A stretch of 64,000 nt of DNA from Acephala macrosclerotiorum (Eukaryota; Ascomycota; Leotiomycetes; Helotiales; Mollisiaceae): contig MU119247.1 of assembly GCA_014904845.1 (NCBI GenBank), positions 1 to 64,000 of the forward strand, written 5' to 3'. The notes under the pieces are model-generated. The model ran no database searches, was not told the origin of the DNA, and was given only the letters and a program-made list of their open reading frames with translations. A program made the translations under genes and the position numbers. This document shows, in pieces, positions 13,255-24,707 of the stretch (the stretch's first letter is position 1; the number at the start of each line of letters is the position of its first letter).

Positions 13255-14195
13255 AAATGTGATTAGCGTATTAAATAATTAAATTAAATTAGATTAACTG
13301 CTCTTAATTTAAATTTAATCAAAAGAAATATAGTATTACTTTAATTCTAATCTAATCTAATCAAATTAATCTAAATTATAATTAATTAACATGATTAATA
13401 CGTGACTAGATTCGACTTTCGTCTAAAGAAGCGAATGAGACTTTGAATTAAAGTTCGATCAATCGAAAGTTACGAAACTAAAACAAAACTAGTATTGCGC
13501 ACGCTACAATCGAACTATAAGCGAAATACTGATCTTCGAATCAACTTTTTCTCTCGAATTTTTTATATTTTACTATTTTATTATAAATCAAATAAATTAT
13601 ATAAAATTTTAATTCTTTTAATTTCTAATACTTTAAAATTAAAAAATGATTATAAATTAATAGAAATCTAAAAATATTATTAGAATAAAAAAGATTTTTA
13701 TATAATCAAATAAATGTTTTCGATTTTCTCTCTTAAAATCAATATAATCAATTCTTTTATAAATCAATTATTCAAATTACGAAAAAACTTTTTATTATAA
13801 ACTTATTTTAAATTATTCGAAATATCTTTTTCTACTTTAATAATATATTTAAAAAATTGAGAAATTATTTAAAAAAATAATAATAATATTAAAAAAAAAA
13901 TTATAAAAAAAATAAAAAATGTTTTATTTATTTAATAATAATTTTTTTTTTTTTTTTTATAAAAGTTTAGTATTTTATTTATTATAATTTAATTTAAAAT
14001 ATTAAATCGTTATTATTTATAAAAGTATTTAAAAAACATTATTTTTCAATATAATTATATAATTAATTATAATTATTAATTTAATCAAATGTTTTTGAAT
14101 TTTTGTTAATCAAATTTTAATCTAATTTAATCAAATTAATCTAGATTATAATTGATTAATTTGATTTTTTTTAATTACGCTAAATGTGACTTCTC
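13255..14195. mobile_element. AT-rich candidate MITE or decayed DNA transposon with imperfect TIRs
   Basis: The left end holds TTAGCGTATTAAATAATT near 13263. The right end holds the inverted counterpart TTAATTACGCTAAATG near 14171-14186. A subterminal motif of the type AATCAAATTAATCTA recurs as direct copies near 13357 and 14131. Unlike the other AT-rich blocks here, its C bases are mostly in non-CpG contexts (TAATCTAAT, AATCAA), so it has not passed through the same mutation process. No transposase frame is visible, and no clear target-site duplication was found. Confidence 0.4.
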
Positions 14196-14300
14196 CCAAA
14201 CACGTAAACCAGAATCACATCTTGTTGTGTGTAATCCCGTTTAATGATAGGACGAGTTCCGTACATCAGCTTTGTTCATGGAAATTATATTATTTGCGTA

Positions 14301-15737
14301 CTATAAATTGATCAAGAACGCAGTGAACCTCCACGTATCATCTTCTTCCCAAGTCCAAGAGTGTTCAGGAATCCAGGGCCCCTCATCATGGCTGACATCC
14401 ATGTCAACATCGAACAGAGTTTCAGAGCTCTTGAGCGTAAACGGACAAGGGCCACCGTGGACGATGAAATGTTCAATCCGACTGAGCAGACATCCTTCTC
14501 GACGTGGTGGACAGACAAAGACATCCTGCTCGCTGCCGAAAGTTGACCATGCTTCGTTCGTGTCCGTCGTAAAGTAACCGACAAGTTTGACACGTTCAAG
14601 AGACATAGACTGACTTAAAAACTCTATCATCGTGATCCAGAGAGCTCTTGCACGGCCCACAATAGTCTCACCGCCATGCTGCAGGGTCATGTGCGATAGT
14701 TCGAGCGATCGAAGGGTCGTAGAGTGTCCCTGAAGCAATTGTTGGAGACGTGACGGCGATAGGACCAGGTTTTGTACGGACAAGTTCCTAAGATGCTTCC
14801 AGTGCAGGGGCTTATCAAATAGCCTCGTGGGCAAGAAGCTTGCTGGATTGTTGAGGGAACCTGGGTGATCTCCGTAAGATAGTCGAAGTGATCTGAGGTT
14901 GGGGGCACGCTTTAAAAAGGCAGCAAGAGTCCGGGTCGGAGTGGGTGACTCATGATACTCGAATACAAAATCAAGAGACAGGAGCTGAAGGCTTCTCAAG
15001 TCGAGATGAGGAATGACTTGGTCGAGTTTGCGCAGATTCTCATGGTTGAGCATTTCACCACGAAGTGTTTTCACTTGCTGGGGATGTTGTTGGCCATAGA
15101 AAACCGTACGCACAAGTGCCCAGAAGTGACTGTCCCACGCCCCCCACCCTTCCTCAGGCGCTGCCAGAGTTTGCTGCGCTATAGGGCTAAAGAAGCTCAT
15201 AGGTTGAAGCTCACGGCCCTCCTCTAGAGCCTGTTCACTCTCCGCGTATTCGACGACAGAAAGTCTTGGAAATCTTCTAGTAGCCTCGCGCAACCATTTT
15301 ATCTCATTGCCTCCCTCCAAGATCGGCCCTTGGGTGAGCCTCACGTAGCGACAAAAATTGGAGTAGTACTCCTGTAGTTGCTGTCTTGAAAATCGAGCAA
15401 GAAACACTTCTCTCTTCTTCTGTGTTGCTAGGCCTATCCCTGTTGCAGCTCTATAGCATAACCACTCTTCGAAGCTGGTAGTTTCCGATAAGTCCAATTC
15501 CCTCCCATCGTAAATGATGACTTCGACATAGTGTCACAGGGTCTCGTGTTCAGATATCTTTGAGAGCTTATCGAAACTGGGGATGTTGACCTTCAAGAAT
15601 ATCGTGCGAAAGAGGATTGGTCGAGCAGCGCTATTAAAAGCTCGATTCATGAGTCGGACATTTCGAAGATCTGGTCGGTCAAGGTATTCGCAAAAGGAGC
15701 TCGTTATTTCGGGAGGGATGTCGCGCAGCGTAGGCAT
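14301..15737 (-). pseudogene. F-box/LRR-like protein gene interrupted by a single in-frame TGA
   Basis: The minus-strand frame starts with an F-box at 15737 (LRDIPPEITSSFCEYLDRP, residues about 4-22, followed by LRNVRLMNRAFNSAARP). It is stopped by TGA at 15534-15536 and then continues in the same frame to 14301. The resumed part begins HYVEVIIYDGREL, the usual continuation in fungal F-box proteins after a segment like FDKLSKISEHETL. The rest has leucine-rich spacing (LRSLQLLSLDF, LRSLRLSYG, LRNLSVQNLVL, LRSLELSHMTL), so substrate recognition by LRRs is likely. Full length would be 478 codons. F-box proteins recruit substrates to SCF ubiquitin ligases. No intron removes the stop. It is either a recent null allele, a sequencing error or a leaky UGA-C. 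Confidence 0.75.
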
Positions 15738-16912
15738 TTCGTAGTCAATTGGTAATTCGTACCAATTATAGGACGATTTGTTTTGAAGGATTTGTGGCGG
15801 TAGTGTGTAGGTGTCACGTGAAAGCTTAGCCCTTCCACATTAGGGTTAGTGCGCCGCTACGGGTTTATATACCCTGCGGCAGCGCTCTCCTTGAGAACTT
15901 CACTTAGACTGGCGCGGATACTTTCCTGGAGCACCCCTCACTTACTATTCTCTCTATCTTTGACTTGTGAACCGTGAGGACCTCCCTACTGCCTCTGCAC
16001 TCTATATTCAGGCCCTCCTGCGATTCCTTATCACCGGCCACCCGACCCACCTGAGGCTCGCATTACGTAGGTAGGAAAGATAATTAATCAAGATCTTACC
16101 CTAAGTTTCCCAATCGGCTTTTAATTCTGCCATCTTAAACGGCGACCGCCATCCTCGAAGTCCTTCTTCAGGATATCCCTTTTTTTGATAAGGTCTACTA
16201 TGATTCTTCGCCGGCCTGATGGCGCGCACCAACCTGTTGCCGAGCTTTCCGATAGAGAGGCGATTGCACGTGATGTACTGTTTTGGCTTAGTGGTCCGTG
16301 CCGTGGGCTGGAACTCTCAGGTTTGTAGCTCCGCTGCGCCCTGACAAAAAATTAGGTGACTGTCATGAATCAATACGTTTTTCCTCTGCTCTTCCTCTAG
16401 GGGCTCTTAGACTTGCATACGTTGGTAAGATGAGCGGGCCCTGTGTCAGGTGTGATCCAGCACGTGGCACGGCACTCAGGCCATTTGGTCGAGGACCGCA
16501 TGTGACTTACCGATTAGGTATAGTCAATCGGTCTGAATGCCTTAGGCTTAACAACGATGGCCCAGCGGTATCACGTGTTTATACCGGATGTGTTGGCTGC
16601 ACTAGAATCGAGGCTGATTGGCTCCCCATCCCGGTAAGGTTCCACCTCCGCCAGCAATCCAAAGGCCCCGACCCTAAGTTGTATTCCTTTCACTTTCTTC
16701 ATCTTCCGGTTTAACTCAACCTCAGGTCTCACATCTTTGCCTAGCACATTTTTTATCCCCGGAGGTTTTAAAGCCTTATCATTCAATGCTTTTGCGGGGA
16801 GCAATCCCTTGCAAGGCTGCCAAGTAATAGTCTGAACCAGCTGTCTGCGCGAGTTCAGAGCCTCGTCTCCCTTGTCATTTTCACACCTTGGGATTCCCAA
16901 AAACTTCTAGGT
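15738..16912. other. intergenic, no convincing gene
   Basis: Normal composition. Open frames at 16298-16714 (+) and 16571-16900 (-) overlap each other and show no family resemblance. A lone TTAGGGTTAG near 15841 is too short to be telomeric. Confidence 0.4.
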
Positions 16913-17562
16913 ATGGAGCTATACAAATGGAAGTCATTAAAAGTTCGTCGACTCTATAAGAATATTAACACTCTATGCCGGGGAGGCATCATCTCCTATA
17001 TCTATCAGCCTCGGCGAAGCAAGATTAGACAACGAGTCGGAGTATGACGCACTACCGTATTCTTGGGCTACAGAAGATGGAAAATGTGAGTGCTCTATCT
17101 CGATTGAGTGCGATGGCAGAAGGATTTGGATTACGAAGAACTGTGAAGCTGCTCTTCGGCAACTTCGGTCGAAGAATTCGAGCCGTATCGTTTGGGTCGA
17201 TGCGATTTAATATAGATCAATCTGACGGCGGCGAGCGAGGTCACCAAGTCAAGCTCATGCGAAATATATATAGCAAGGCTACAAAGGCCCATATATGGCT
17301 TGGCGAGTCGTCTTCTGAGATAAATGAACTTACACGTCGCCCAGTCTCGAATCTTTTCATGGAATACCTGCACCGAATGTGTTCCGAGATGAGAAAATTG
17401 AAGATATCCGGCAATCATCCTGCCTCGTCTCCACTGTACCAAAGCTTGCTATCTTGGGTAGAAGAATTTTTTTGGGGCAAATGCAAGGGGTCCCAGCGAA
17501 AAGCACCGGAAGTTCGAGGCTTGGAAGACCTTTGTAATCGGCGTTGGTGGAAGTGTATATAG
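16913..17562 (+). pseudogene. HET (heterokaryon incompatibility) domain relic
   Basis: Starts MELYKWKSLK at 16913. A frame change then gives IRILTLYAGEASSPIS and YDALPYSWATEDGK, and on through CEAALRQL to RIVWVDAI. A second frame change near 17207 gives IDQSDGGERGHQVKLM and IYSKATKAHIWLGE. These are the successive blocks of the HET domain (IRLLTL, YxALSYxWG, WxDAICINQxD, ERxxQVxxMxxIY, WLGE). HET proteins act in non-self recognition and cell death after hyphal fusion. At least two frameshifts and the lack of a C-terminal region beyond about 220 residues make it a pseudogene. The 3' end runs into a short AT-rich patch (17600-17660). Confidence 0.75.
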
Positions 17563-17569
17563 GTTATTC

Positions 17570-18331
17570 AAAAAGCAGCCCGCGCTCGCTCAACAAGTAT
17601 TATTTATAATTTATAAATTAAATAATTAAAATATTTAAATTAAAATACTTTAAAATATATTTGGCCTATGGAACTATATTAAAAAGTATTGCTTTTGATA
17701 CAAATGCATCTTATCAAAATAGTAAGAGGGGCAAAGAATATATATTGAAACAAAAAGAAAAATTGTCATTTGGATATTTTGAAAACGTCGAGGTTCGGGT
17801 TAACTAACGGATTCGGATGACAGCACAGCTCATGCTCACTATTATCGAACCTATCTATTGAGTTTGCTAAATAAGAGACTTGCATTTGAGGGATTACAAG
17901 ATCGGAAAAAAGAGATGGGACAGCCGCTGAAATTGGGATCCGAAAAGGAACTAAGTAGATGAACTTGAGCCTTGTAGCTTATGCTGCCCGCAACTTTACG
18001 ATATGAACAGATGGGCCTCAGTTACCCCTTCCCTCCCGCGAACTGTATCTGATTGACCTGAATGGTGGCATAAGAATAATCAAATTGCGACAATAAAAAT
18101 GGGGATGATGCATAAGGAAGGAGAGAATAGCGGTGTAGCCTAAGAGGCGATGAAGTTTGGCGTCGTCACATGACAGTCCCCAACAACCACTGTGCAATTG
18201 TCCTCGTCCTAGTTGCTCAAGTGGCCTTGTACTTTGTAACAATCGAAGAGCAATATAATCTCGGATATCGAATTCTCTTCAGACGTTTAGAAAAAACCCC
18301 GCTCTCGACTCTCAAATCTGATACTAGGTTT
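17570..18331. other. gene-poor stretch with a short AT-rich patch
   Basis: 17600-17660 is AT-rich. The rest has ordinary composition. A 74-codon minus-strand frame at 18018-18242 shows no resemblance to a known family. Nothing else supported. Confidence 0.4.
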
Positions 18332-19130
18332 TCAAGATAACGTGACTAAATGCACTGTGTAAGAAAAGCGGCCTGCACGTTGATCGTACGTGTCGAACTC
18401 CTTGTCGTTGGACGCTATTGCATAGAGCTGCTCAATCTCCCTCGAGTCGGTCATCTCCAAGCCCTGGACACCTTCATCGGCTAGGTGAGCATGGTAATGA
18501 ACAGCGCATCTTATACTCCCTGAAGACGGTCACCTGTTGAAGAATCAATTCCAATTATTATAGGCTGTGTATATAATGTTTCTATGTACTGTTTACGAAA
18601 TACTATCCACTGGATCCGATGCAGCCAGCCATGAAAACAATCAACTTCCGTTTCAACCCCCTATTTTATTAATGAACCGCCCATTGAGACTGCGATTACC
18701 GATTCTGAAATCGATGCTAAGATAAATAGATGACATATTAGATATAGGATTTTCTCGACGGTTCTTTGTATTCGTCAGAGTATTCAAAACGCATATGACC
18801 TCCAGCGTCTAAGTCTGCGGCGCCTTTCATCAGAATGTCCCACAAGATTCCAAAAATAGCGCAGGTTTTCCCCGCGGTTTGTCGAAACCTGTAATAGCAT
18901 GATGTTAGAGAACACTGGTCTTTATATAAACAGCTGATGTAGAATAGTGCAGAGAGTATTTGAACATTCTACTCCAAGTATCACCGGTCCAAACTTGCCT
19001 TTGAAACTATGAGACAAACCTTGTCTTCGTTTATAAAATATTTTTCAAAAATAATTCGTGATAGAATAAGTGGTAATAGGATGTGGAAGTATGCTTTTCG
19101 TTATATAAAGATCAGATGGCGGTGCTTCAG
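18332..19130 (-). pseudogene. unidentified decayed coding segments
   Basis: Three minus-strand stretches read like protein but are separated by stops. Near 19128: MVEPPPSAEAPPSDLYITKS. 18880-18738: an exon-like piece after a TTACAG acceptor, reading FRQTAGKTCAIFGILWDIL and ending EPSRKSYI plus stop. 18501-18332: HYHAHLADEGVQGLEMTD, then IEQLYAIASNDKEFDTYD, ending in a stop. I do not recognise the family. They could be exons of one decayed gene or two genes. Confidence 0.25.
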
Positions 19131-19134
19131 CGCT

Positions 19135-20129
19135 AGGCGGAGGTTCTACCATTGATCCAACTAATGAACCAACTCGTCAACAAGTGGATTCCCTGCTATT
19201 ACCCCTAACTCGGTAAATCATTACATAGCCAAAGTTCCTGTCTAGTATTTCTTGCATGTGAACTTTGACAAACCTATGAAATCCCAGTACTACTCGTAGA
19301 CCTGGCTAGAGAGGGGGCGGAGCACTTGCACAGCCCCATTACTAAGACCCCCGGTTACTTCTAAGCATCTACTTCTTCTCTCCTTTATATCACTTTGAAT
19401 CGTCTCTCTCAACAAAATCATCTCAAAGTAGTCCCCAAGCGTCAAATAAAAAGGCCATATATATTCCAGAGTCCACAAGATGCTGAAAAATAGTCCGTGT
19501 GGCGGCACAAGCGTCTTAACCTCCGCTCTAGGGGACGACCGACCATCAGTGCCCCTGTGCGATTTTATTTTATTTTTTAACCCATTTATAGTTGGCTGAT
19601 GATATTTGAGTGCGACCAAGAAGATCCCTTGAATTACTCCCCGTTGGAGTTGCTGTTTAGTGATGGCAGCTTCACTTCGAGCCAGGTCACTCGTTTAAGC
19701 ATAACCTCTCGCTTTTGGATTTCAGAAGACGCGATACACTATCGGGTTCTCGGGATTCTCTAGAAGTTCTTAGAGACACTTAAATCATCCCGAATCCATT
19801 CCATCCTGTGATTGGAGAGCCTGTTAGACGAGTGAGTCCGAAGGCAAGGCGCAAAAGTAAAGTGATAGGGACACTTCCCCAACTGAGCGCTGTGTCTTAC
19901 CAGTCGAGTCGCTAAAATTCAGCGATAGCATTTGCACATTGGACTTGCATCGAGAAAAGCGTCAAAAAGATATACTAATACAAACCTTTCAGCTTGCGCA
20001 AATGCAGTCTCATAAAGTTAAGAGACAAATCGCGAAATTAATAGCTAATTGGTAAAGATTGAAAACAATCATTTCTGCATAGGAAACCAAATAGCCAACA
20101 ATCCGAAACGTATCGATCGCGGCGTGTAT
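19135..20129. other. intergenic, no gene seen
   Basis: A 109-codon minus frame at 19290-19619 has no family resemblance or domain-like pattern. No repeats noticed. Confidence 0.4.
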
Positions 20130-20657
20130 TCACTTCTCTTCCTTCGTTCCAAATATCTTCTTCGCCGTTTTAGTCACTGTCGTCTTGCCCGTTTTGGCCA
20201 GTGGTTTGAACAACCATTCGTCCGAGTGCCTCCCACAGTGGGTATACACATTCGTATTTCTCGAGCGCGAGCTGGAGTGCCTCTTCGAGATGGGCCCGGT
20301 TGTCTCATTGTCGCTGTCTGATTTATTGTCGTTATCGTATTCGTTGTCATCCTCATTAGCTGTGCCAGCTTTCGTTGACTGTTGAGAATCGTGATTCCTA
20401 TCTGCAACGTTTTCGGAGAGCCCGAAAGAAGAACGGCGAGAATGAGCTAACAGCCACGATGACTCCGAGGACGTTCGATTGCGAGGCGTCTTGGACGACT
20501 CTGAACCCTGGGGCTGATCATTCGTTGCTTTTCTTGAGCCCTCGATGGGGTCAGATGAGTAGGAACCCGAAGCAACTGTGTTCTGGGACATTGGAGGATT
20601 CCCTGTGACGGGTGTTTGGGAGGGGCCGGAGCCTGTTGACGATGCGGACGATGTCAT
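20130..20657 (-). CDS. small acidic, Ser-rich fungal protein of unknown function (175 aa)
   Basis: A single-exon minus-strand frame from ATG at 20657. Residues 1-95 are Ser/Thr/Pro/Gln-rich. Residues 100-120 are an acidic Asp/Asn/Glu run (NEDDNEYDNDNKSDSDNE). The C-terminus carries NVYTHCGRHSDEWLFKPL followed by a basic tail (KTAKKIFGTKEEK). A CGRHSDEWLF-like tail occurs, from memory, in small uncharacterised ascomycete proteins. This supports a real gene, but the function is unknown. The low-complexity region suggests disorder. No signal peptide or membrane segment. Confidence 0.55.
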   Translation of the reverse strand: MTSSASSTGSGPSQTPVTGNPPMSQNTVASGSYSSDPIEGSRKATNDQPQGSESSKTPRNRTSSESSWLLAHSRRSSFGLSENVADRNHDSQQSTKAGTANEDDNEYDNDNKSDSDNETTGPISKRHSSSRSRNTNVYTHCGRHSDEWLFKPLAKTGKTTVTKTAKKIFGTKEEK

Positions 20658-20659
20658 CT

Positions 20660-21474
20660 CCTTTAAATACGGGAGAGAGTTCCAGATGATGTCTAATCAC
20701 CCAAGACGAAGATTTATCCTCAAGGACACAAAGCGCATTGATTGCGAGCAGCTTGTTCACGACTCCGTGTGCGATGGAGACGAAGGGGGCACCTCAGCGA
20801 CACCCGAAATAGCTCAACTAATCCTAGCGAGTAATATTCGCCTAACGAATCATTAGATATTTACCCGCAATGACCAGGCAGCAACCGAGGAAACGCTCAG
20901 CTAGCATGTGGTAGCTAAGTCTAGAAATAGAGGATAAGACAAGCAGCGGAAGGAGGTTCGACGTGGCCGATGCATCAAGAACGAATTAAGACGCGTCAAT
21001 TTCCGTTTTACTATTATTTATCGAAAAAAATATAATAATTTTTCAAATTTATATTTATATTTATAATTATTAATATATATACCGACGAACCTCAAAATCT
21101 GTATCAGGGTATCAAAAGGTATATACAAGAAATAATTTTGCATAAGATCAAGTCATGATTACCATCTATCTACCAAAGTCTCCACAACCTCCTACCTCTC
21201 ACCCAACGATCATACGGGGTTTCGTTATTCGGACTAACGGCTTGTACTTGCTGCGAAACACCATTCCCATTTCTCACCATTGCTCTCAGTATATGCAGAA
21301 GGATACGCCGGCAGTCCCCGCCCGGCAACCCCACCTTCCTGTACTTCGGTAACTGGATGTCCCCGCTCTCCTGCCTCGTGCTGCCATTTCTCCCGACTCC
21401 CGCGCCCCCTCCACAGCAGCAGCTTGCTGAATCGCCGTCACGCTGGCTCGTCTCACGGCCGCTTTCGCCGAGTA
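20660..21474. other. intergenic, includes AT-rich patch at 21000-21090
   Basis: Probable promoter side of the small acidic gene, followed by a short AT-saturated patch with CpG-biased cytosines. Open frames at 21155-21352 and 21280-21504 have no resemblance to known proteins. Confidence 0.4.
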
Positions 21475-22690
21475 CTATCTCATGAAGAGAGCGCAGAGAA
21501 ATAGTCCTGCTATGGCGGAGATGATGACAATGATGGCTTTGACCGGAGCTTTGTAGTGGATTGCAACATCTTTGGTTGAACTAGGAGCATAGGCAGCGCA
21601 AGAATAGAAGGAAGAATTCTAACTACTCTGCGCGGCGAGTTTATCGAAGGCAGTACAGTCTAGGGCTGTATTTGAGCTGTTGACGTGGAATCCGCCGAGG
21701 ATACTGCGAAGATCGGGTAATGTGACACTAGAATGTTGTGTCAGAAATTTGAGACGAGACATGGAGCTGCAGGTCTTACCTTGAAAAATCCCCCGAAAGA
21801 TTAATGGTTCCGAATGTATACCATAACTAGCTCAAATCCGAGATTGCATTCATGTCTGTGTTGTCCGCTACTATGAAGTTCCCGTTGATGCTTGTTAAAA
21901 GTGGGAGACTGAGATTGGTCAACAGGTTGTTGTTGCTGATGACAAAGTCCCCGGCAATGACCGCCAACGCTGGCGCTGAGAAGGCATTGATCGAAGAATT
22001 GGATATCTGAATGCCTGCACTTGTCGTTGAAGAAAGTTGACGGGAGATCAATACCACCGGCATTGCCAATAGTAATGGCTCCAGCAGCCTTCAAGCTCGA
22101 AAGGAAAATTTGTACTGATGGTCCATTGTCAATTATTTCCAACGAATTACTACCCAAGAGAGGCTAGTAAGGTTGATGCTGCTGAGCTGTTGGTTGCCTT
22201 TGATCCATATCCGTTCTGGAAGAGAATAGTGCGTGAAATTGAGGAATGCAAAGCTGGTGAGACCCGTGCTCGAAAGTAGGATATCTCCATCGACATTTGT
22301 CCCCGGCAACAATTGCGGACTTGCCGTCAAGTTCCCAAACCACACATCTGTAAGATCCGGCAGCGTATCCCAGTATATTCCGCCATTAACGTTATCCAGC
22401 AGCGGAAAGTCGAGACTCGCGAGAAGTGAGAGGCTGGAGAGTGTGAGGTTGGGTGTGATTTGGGTAAGGCTGGAGCTGTAATCTTCTGCAACCCAGCACA
22501 AGATGGTGTACCAAAATTCCCATCAATTATCGGGATGCCATTGAGCGTGGCCTGCGCCAAGTAGTCGCTATGGATGGCCAGGTTTCCGGTGATTATGCTA
22601 CAGTTGGTGTCGGCGTCGGCGTCAGCTTGGGAAGCGATCGTGAAGGTGCTCCCTGCGCCGGTCAGCGCTGTGCAATCGACGGCTGCTACA
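21475..22690 (-). pseudogene. decayed ECM33/SPS2-like cell-wall protein gene
   Basis: On the minus strand the pieces appear in order. VDCTALTGAGSTFTIAS opens the mature region; then ITGNLAIHSDYLAQATLNGI; TPNLTLSSLSLLASLDFPLL; IWIKGNQQLSSINLTSLSW; AITIGNAGGIDLPSTF; FVISNNNLLTNLSLPLLTSI; GTINLSGDFS; and SVTLPDLRSILGGFHVNSS. These are the receptor-L-type repeats of ECM33/SPS2 wall proteins. They end in a hydrophobic tail, IIVIISAIAGLFLCALFMR. The frame is broken near 22505, 22160 and 22035 and by TAG at 21827-21829 and 21619-21621. One normal intron remains, at about 21724-21780. A signal-peptide exon may lie at about 22790-22860 but is unclear. Family members are usually GPI-anchored and support wall integrity. 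Confidence 0.75.
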
Positions 22691-22859
22691 TCACACCTTC
22701 TCGTAAGCCTCTAATCGACTAAATCCGGAACACAGTATACGAGAGAAGGGAAGAATGTATGTAGTCGTACCGCCCTTGCTTCTTCCTGCTAAGAAGATCG
22801 CCGCTAGAAAGGCTGATCCGGGTATCGCATCCACCCTCAAAACTCTGAGTCTGCCGACC

Positions 22860-23520
22860 TCATTGTGCCTATGCCGTCTCGGGAGGTAAGGTTTTCGGTC
22901 GCACGTCTATCTGGACATGTTATATCGGCGTGAGAAGCAACGTCGTGCATACGTTGTACATATGTGTGCGCAGGCAGAGCAAACGATGTCCATTGTGAGA
23001 ATTAGGGATCGAAATGTCACTGCAGCCTCCTCAGCAGCAACAAAAGCAACACACCAGGCGAGGCTGAGGGGGCTGACACAGAGGCACTTGCAAAGGCTCT
23101 TTCCGCTGCTCACTGGGCAAAATCACATGGAAACTTGGCACCCACGGCGGAGCGTGCTCATTTGTCACGTGGGATGCAAGAGTTGCGGTTGCTATGGTAG
23201 GTTCTATGGACCTAGGTACTGTACAGAAGACATAATATAGGCTCACTACTTGGGTGCCTACAACGGGTGATTTTGCTGAGCATTTTGCAATGCTCATGGC
23301 GATCCTCCTCCTGGGAGTTCAAAGCTAACACTTGCTTCTGTTGCAAGTAAAATACTTCGACCGAGTAGCACAGCGCATAATACAGACCGTACTCATAGTA
23401 ACTTACTCACCCTCAGAACCTTTTAGTAAACACCTTATCAAATATGAAACGTATAATAACACCTACAGGAATGGACAGCGCGCTTAGCACGATTGAAATG
23501 CCCTATTGTACTTTATCGAG
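22860..23520. other. intergenic, no gene seen
   Basis: Several overlapping frames on both strands (22907-23297) with no family resemblance. No repeat structure noticed. Confidence 0.4.
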
Positions 23521-23524
23521 CCGT

Positions 23525-23890
23525 GTAATAAAAAACGATCAAAATTTAATTTTTAATTATAATTAAATTAATAATAATAAAAACTAATTACGTTATTTTC
23601 TTTTAAAAATATTAAATCGATTATTATTTTAAATAAAATAAAATAAAATAAAATAAAATAAAATAAAATAAAATAAAATAAAATAAAATAAAATAAAATA
23701 AAATAAAATAAAATAAAATAAAATAAAATAAAATAATTAAAATTTATATTTATTATTATAATAATTTATTTTTAATTTTTTTAACGATTTTTATTTTTGA
23801 AATTATAAAAAAAATTTAATTTATAAATATTATTTTATTTTATTTTTAAATAATTTAAAATACTTTTTTTTTAAAACTTTTTAATATAAA
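23525..23890. repeat. RIP-like AT-rich block with (AAATA)21 microsatellite
   Basis: AT-saturated sequence with mostly CpG cytosines. A perfect AAATA pentanucleotide array occupies about 23631-23735 (21 copies). It forms the end of the minus-strand Ca2+-ATPase relic to its right, whose frame degrades into this block. Confidence 0.85.
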
Positions 23891-24707
23891 ACGGAACTTT
23901 CTTATCGTCGAAGATTTGTCGCACTTGATATTATACTCCTCGATAAACATTCCGTCGGCAAAGATTACGTTTCTTAGCTCGAGATAAACGACATCGCCCA
24001 TAAAAACGTCGAAGGTCGAGACCAGTTGAGATTTTCCTAATCGGATGATTTGCACATCTCGATCCTGCTTTACTTCATCGAGCCTTGAAAATTGTCGCTA
24101 TCGCTCTTAGTCGTTGATAGTCCTTATAATGACAATAATAATAATAATAGCGACTATAATCACAACTCCCTCGACCCATTCTATATATAGATTCGTTGGG
24201 TTTGGCGGGGTGCCGAAAGTCTGGTATAGTCCAATGGCTAATGAGATGATAGATGCCGTTATCAAGAGGAATAGGGCTTGGTCGTTGTAAGCTATCTATA
24301 TCAGTCGAAAAATGCTTAGTGGCTTTTCCCTGGGATGGAATTATTTCCAAATGTGTGTTGCTATCTACAAAAGGGGCCTCTACAGCCGTCTAGCTTATGT
24401 CGATACCGCAGAGCCATCGAGTACTATTTCGTCCACATTCAAGCCGGATCAGCGATCTGTTCGTAATCCTCTTTCCAGGGCCGTCAGGTTGCCCAACGCT
24501 CGATACGCATTCAAGCTTTTCTTGTCCACGAGTCCTTCCAATTGTGTTGGTGAGAAGGCGACTTGTCCTTGAGCTTGACGCGGGATTCTCTATCAGGGTC
24601 TGGAAACGAGTCTGGCTGCAAAGCATCGCTAGCTGGTGTCCGCTAGACGTTGCCAATCCCGACTCGGATTCATCTTTCATGTCAATTTGCGCCGAGGAGC
24701 TCGCCAT
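23855..24707 (-). pseudogene. relic of PMC1-type Ca2+-transporting P-type ATPase (N-terminal part)
   Basis: Read on the minus strand across several frames, the pieces are in the order expected for vacuolar or plasma-membrane Ca2+-ATPases. FAFSPTQLEGLVDKKSLNAY and ALGNLTALERGLRTDR come first, then a stop, then SGLNVDEIVLDG. Next come a membrane segment (ALFLLITASIISLAIGLYQTF), WVEGVVIIVAIIIIIVII, and the actuator-domain start: LGKSQLVSTFDVFMGDVVYL followed by GMFIEEYNIKCDKSS. The phosphorylation, nucleotide-binding and later membrane domains are absent. The frame dissolves into AT-rich DNA at about 23890. Stops and frameshifts rule out function. Such pumps load Ca2+ into the vacuole, so its place beside three Ca2+/H+ exchangers is notable. 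Confidence 0.8.

Noticed and set aside
15838..15850. Telomere-like TTAGGGTTAG
   Set aside because: Less than two units in normal intergenic sequence; probably chance.
16298..16900. 138-codon plus and 109-codon minus open frames
   Set aside because: They overlap on opposite strands, have no family-like blocks, and sit between two relics.
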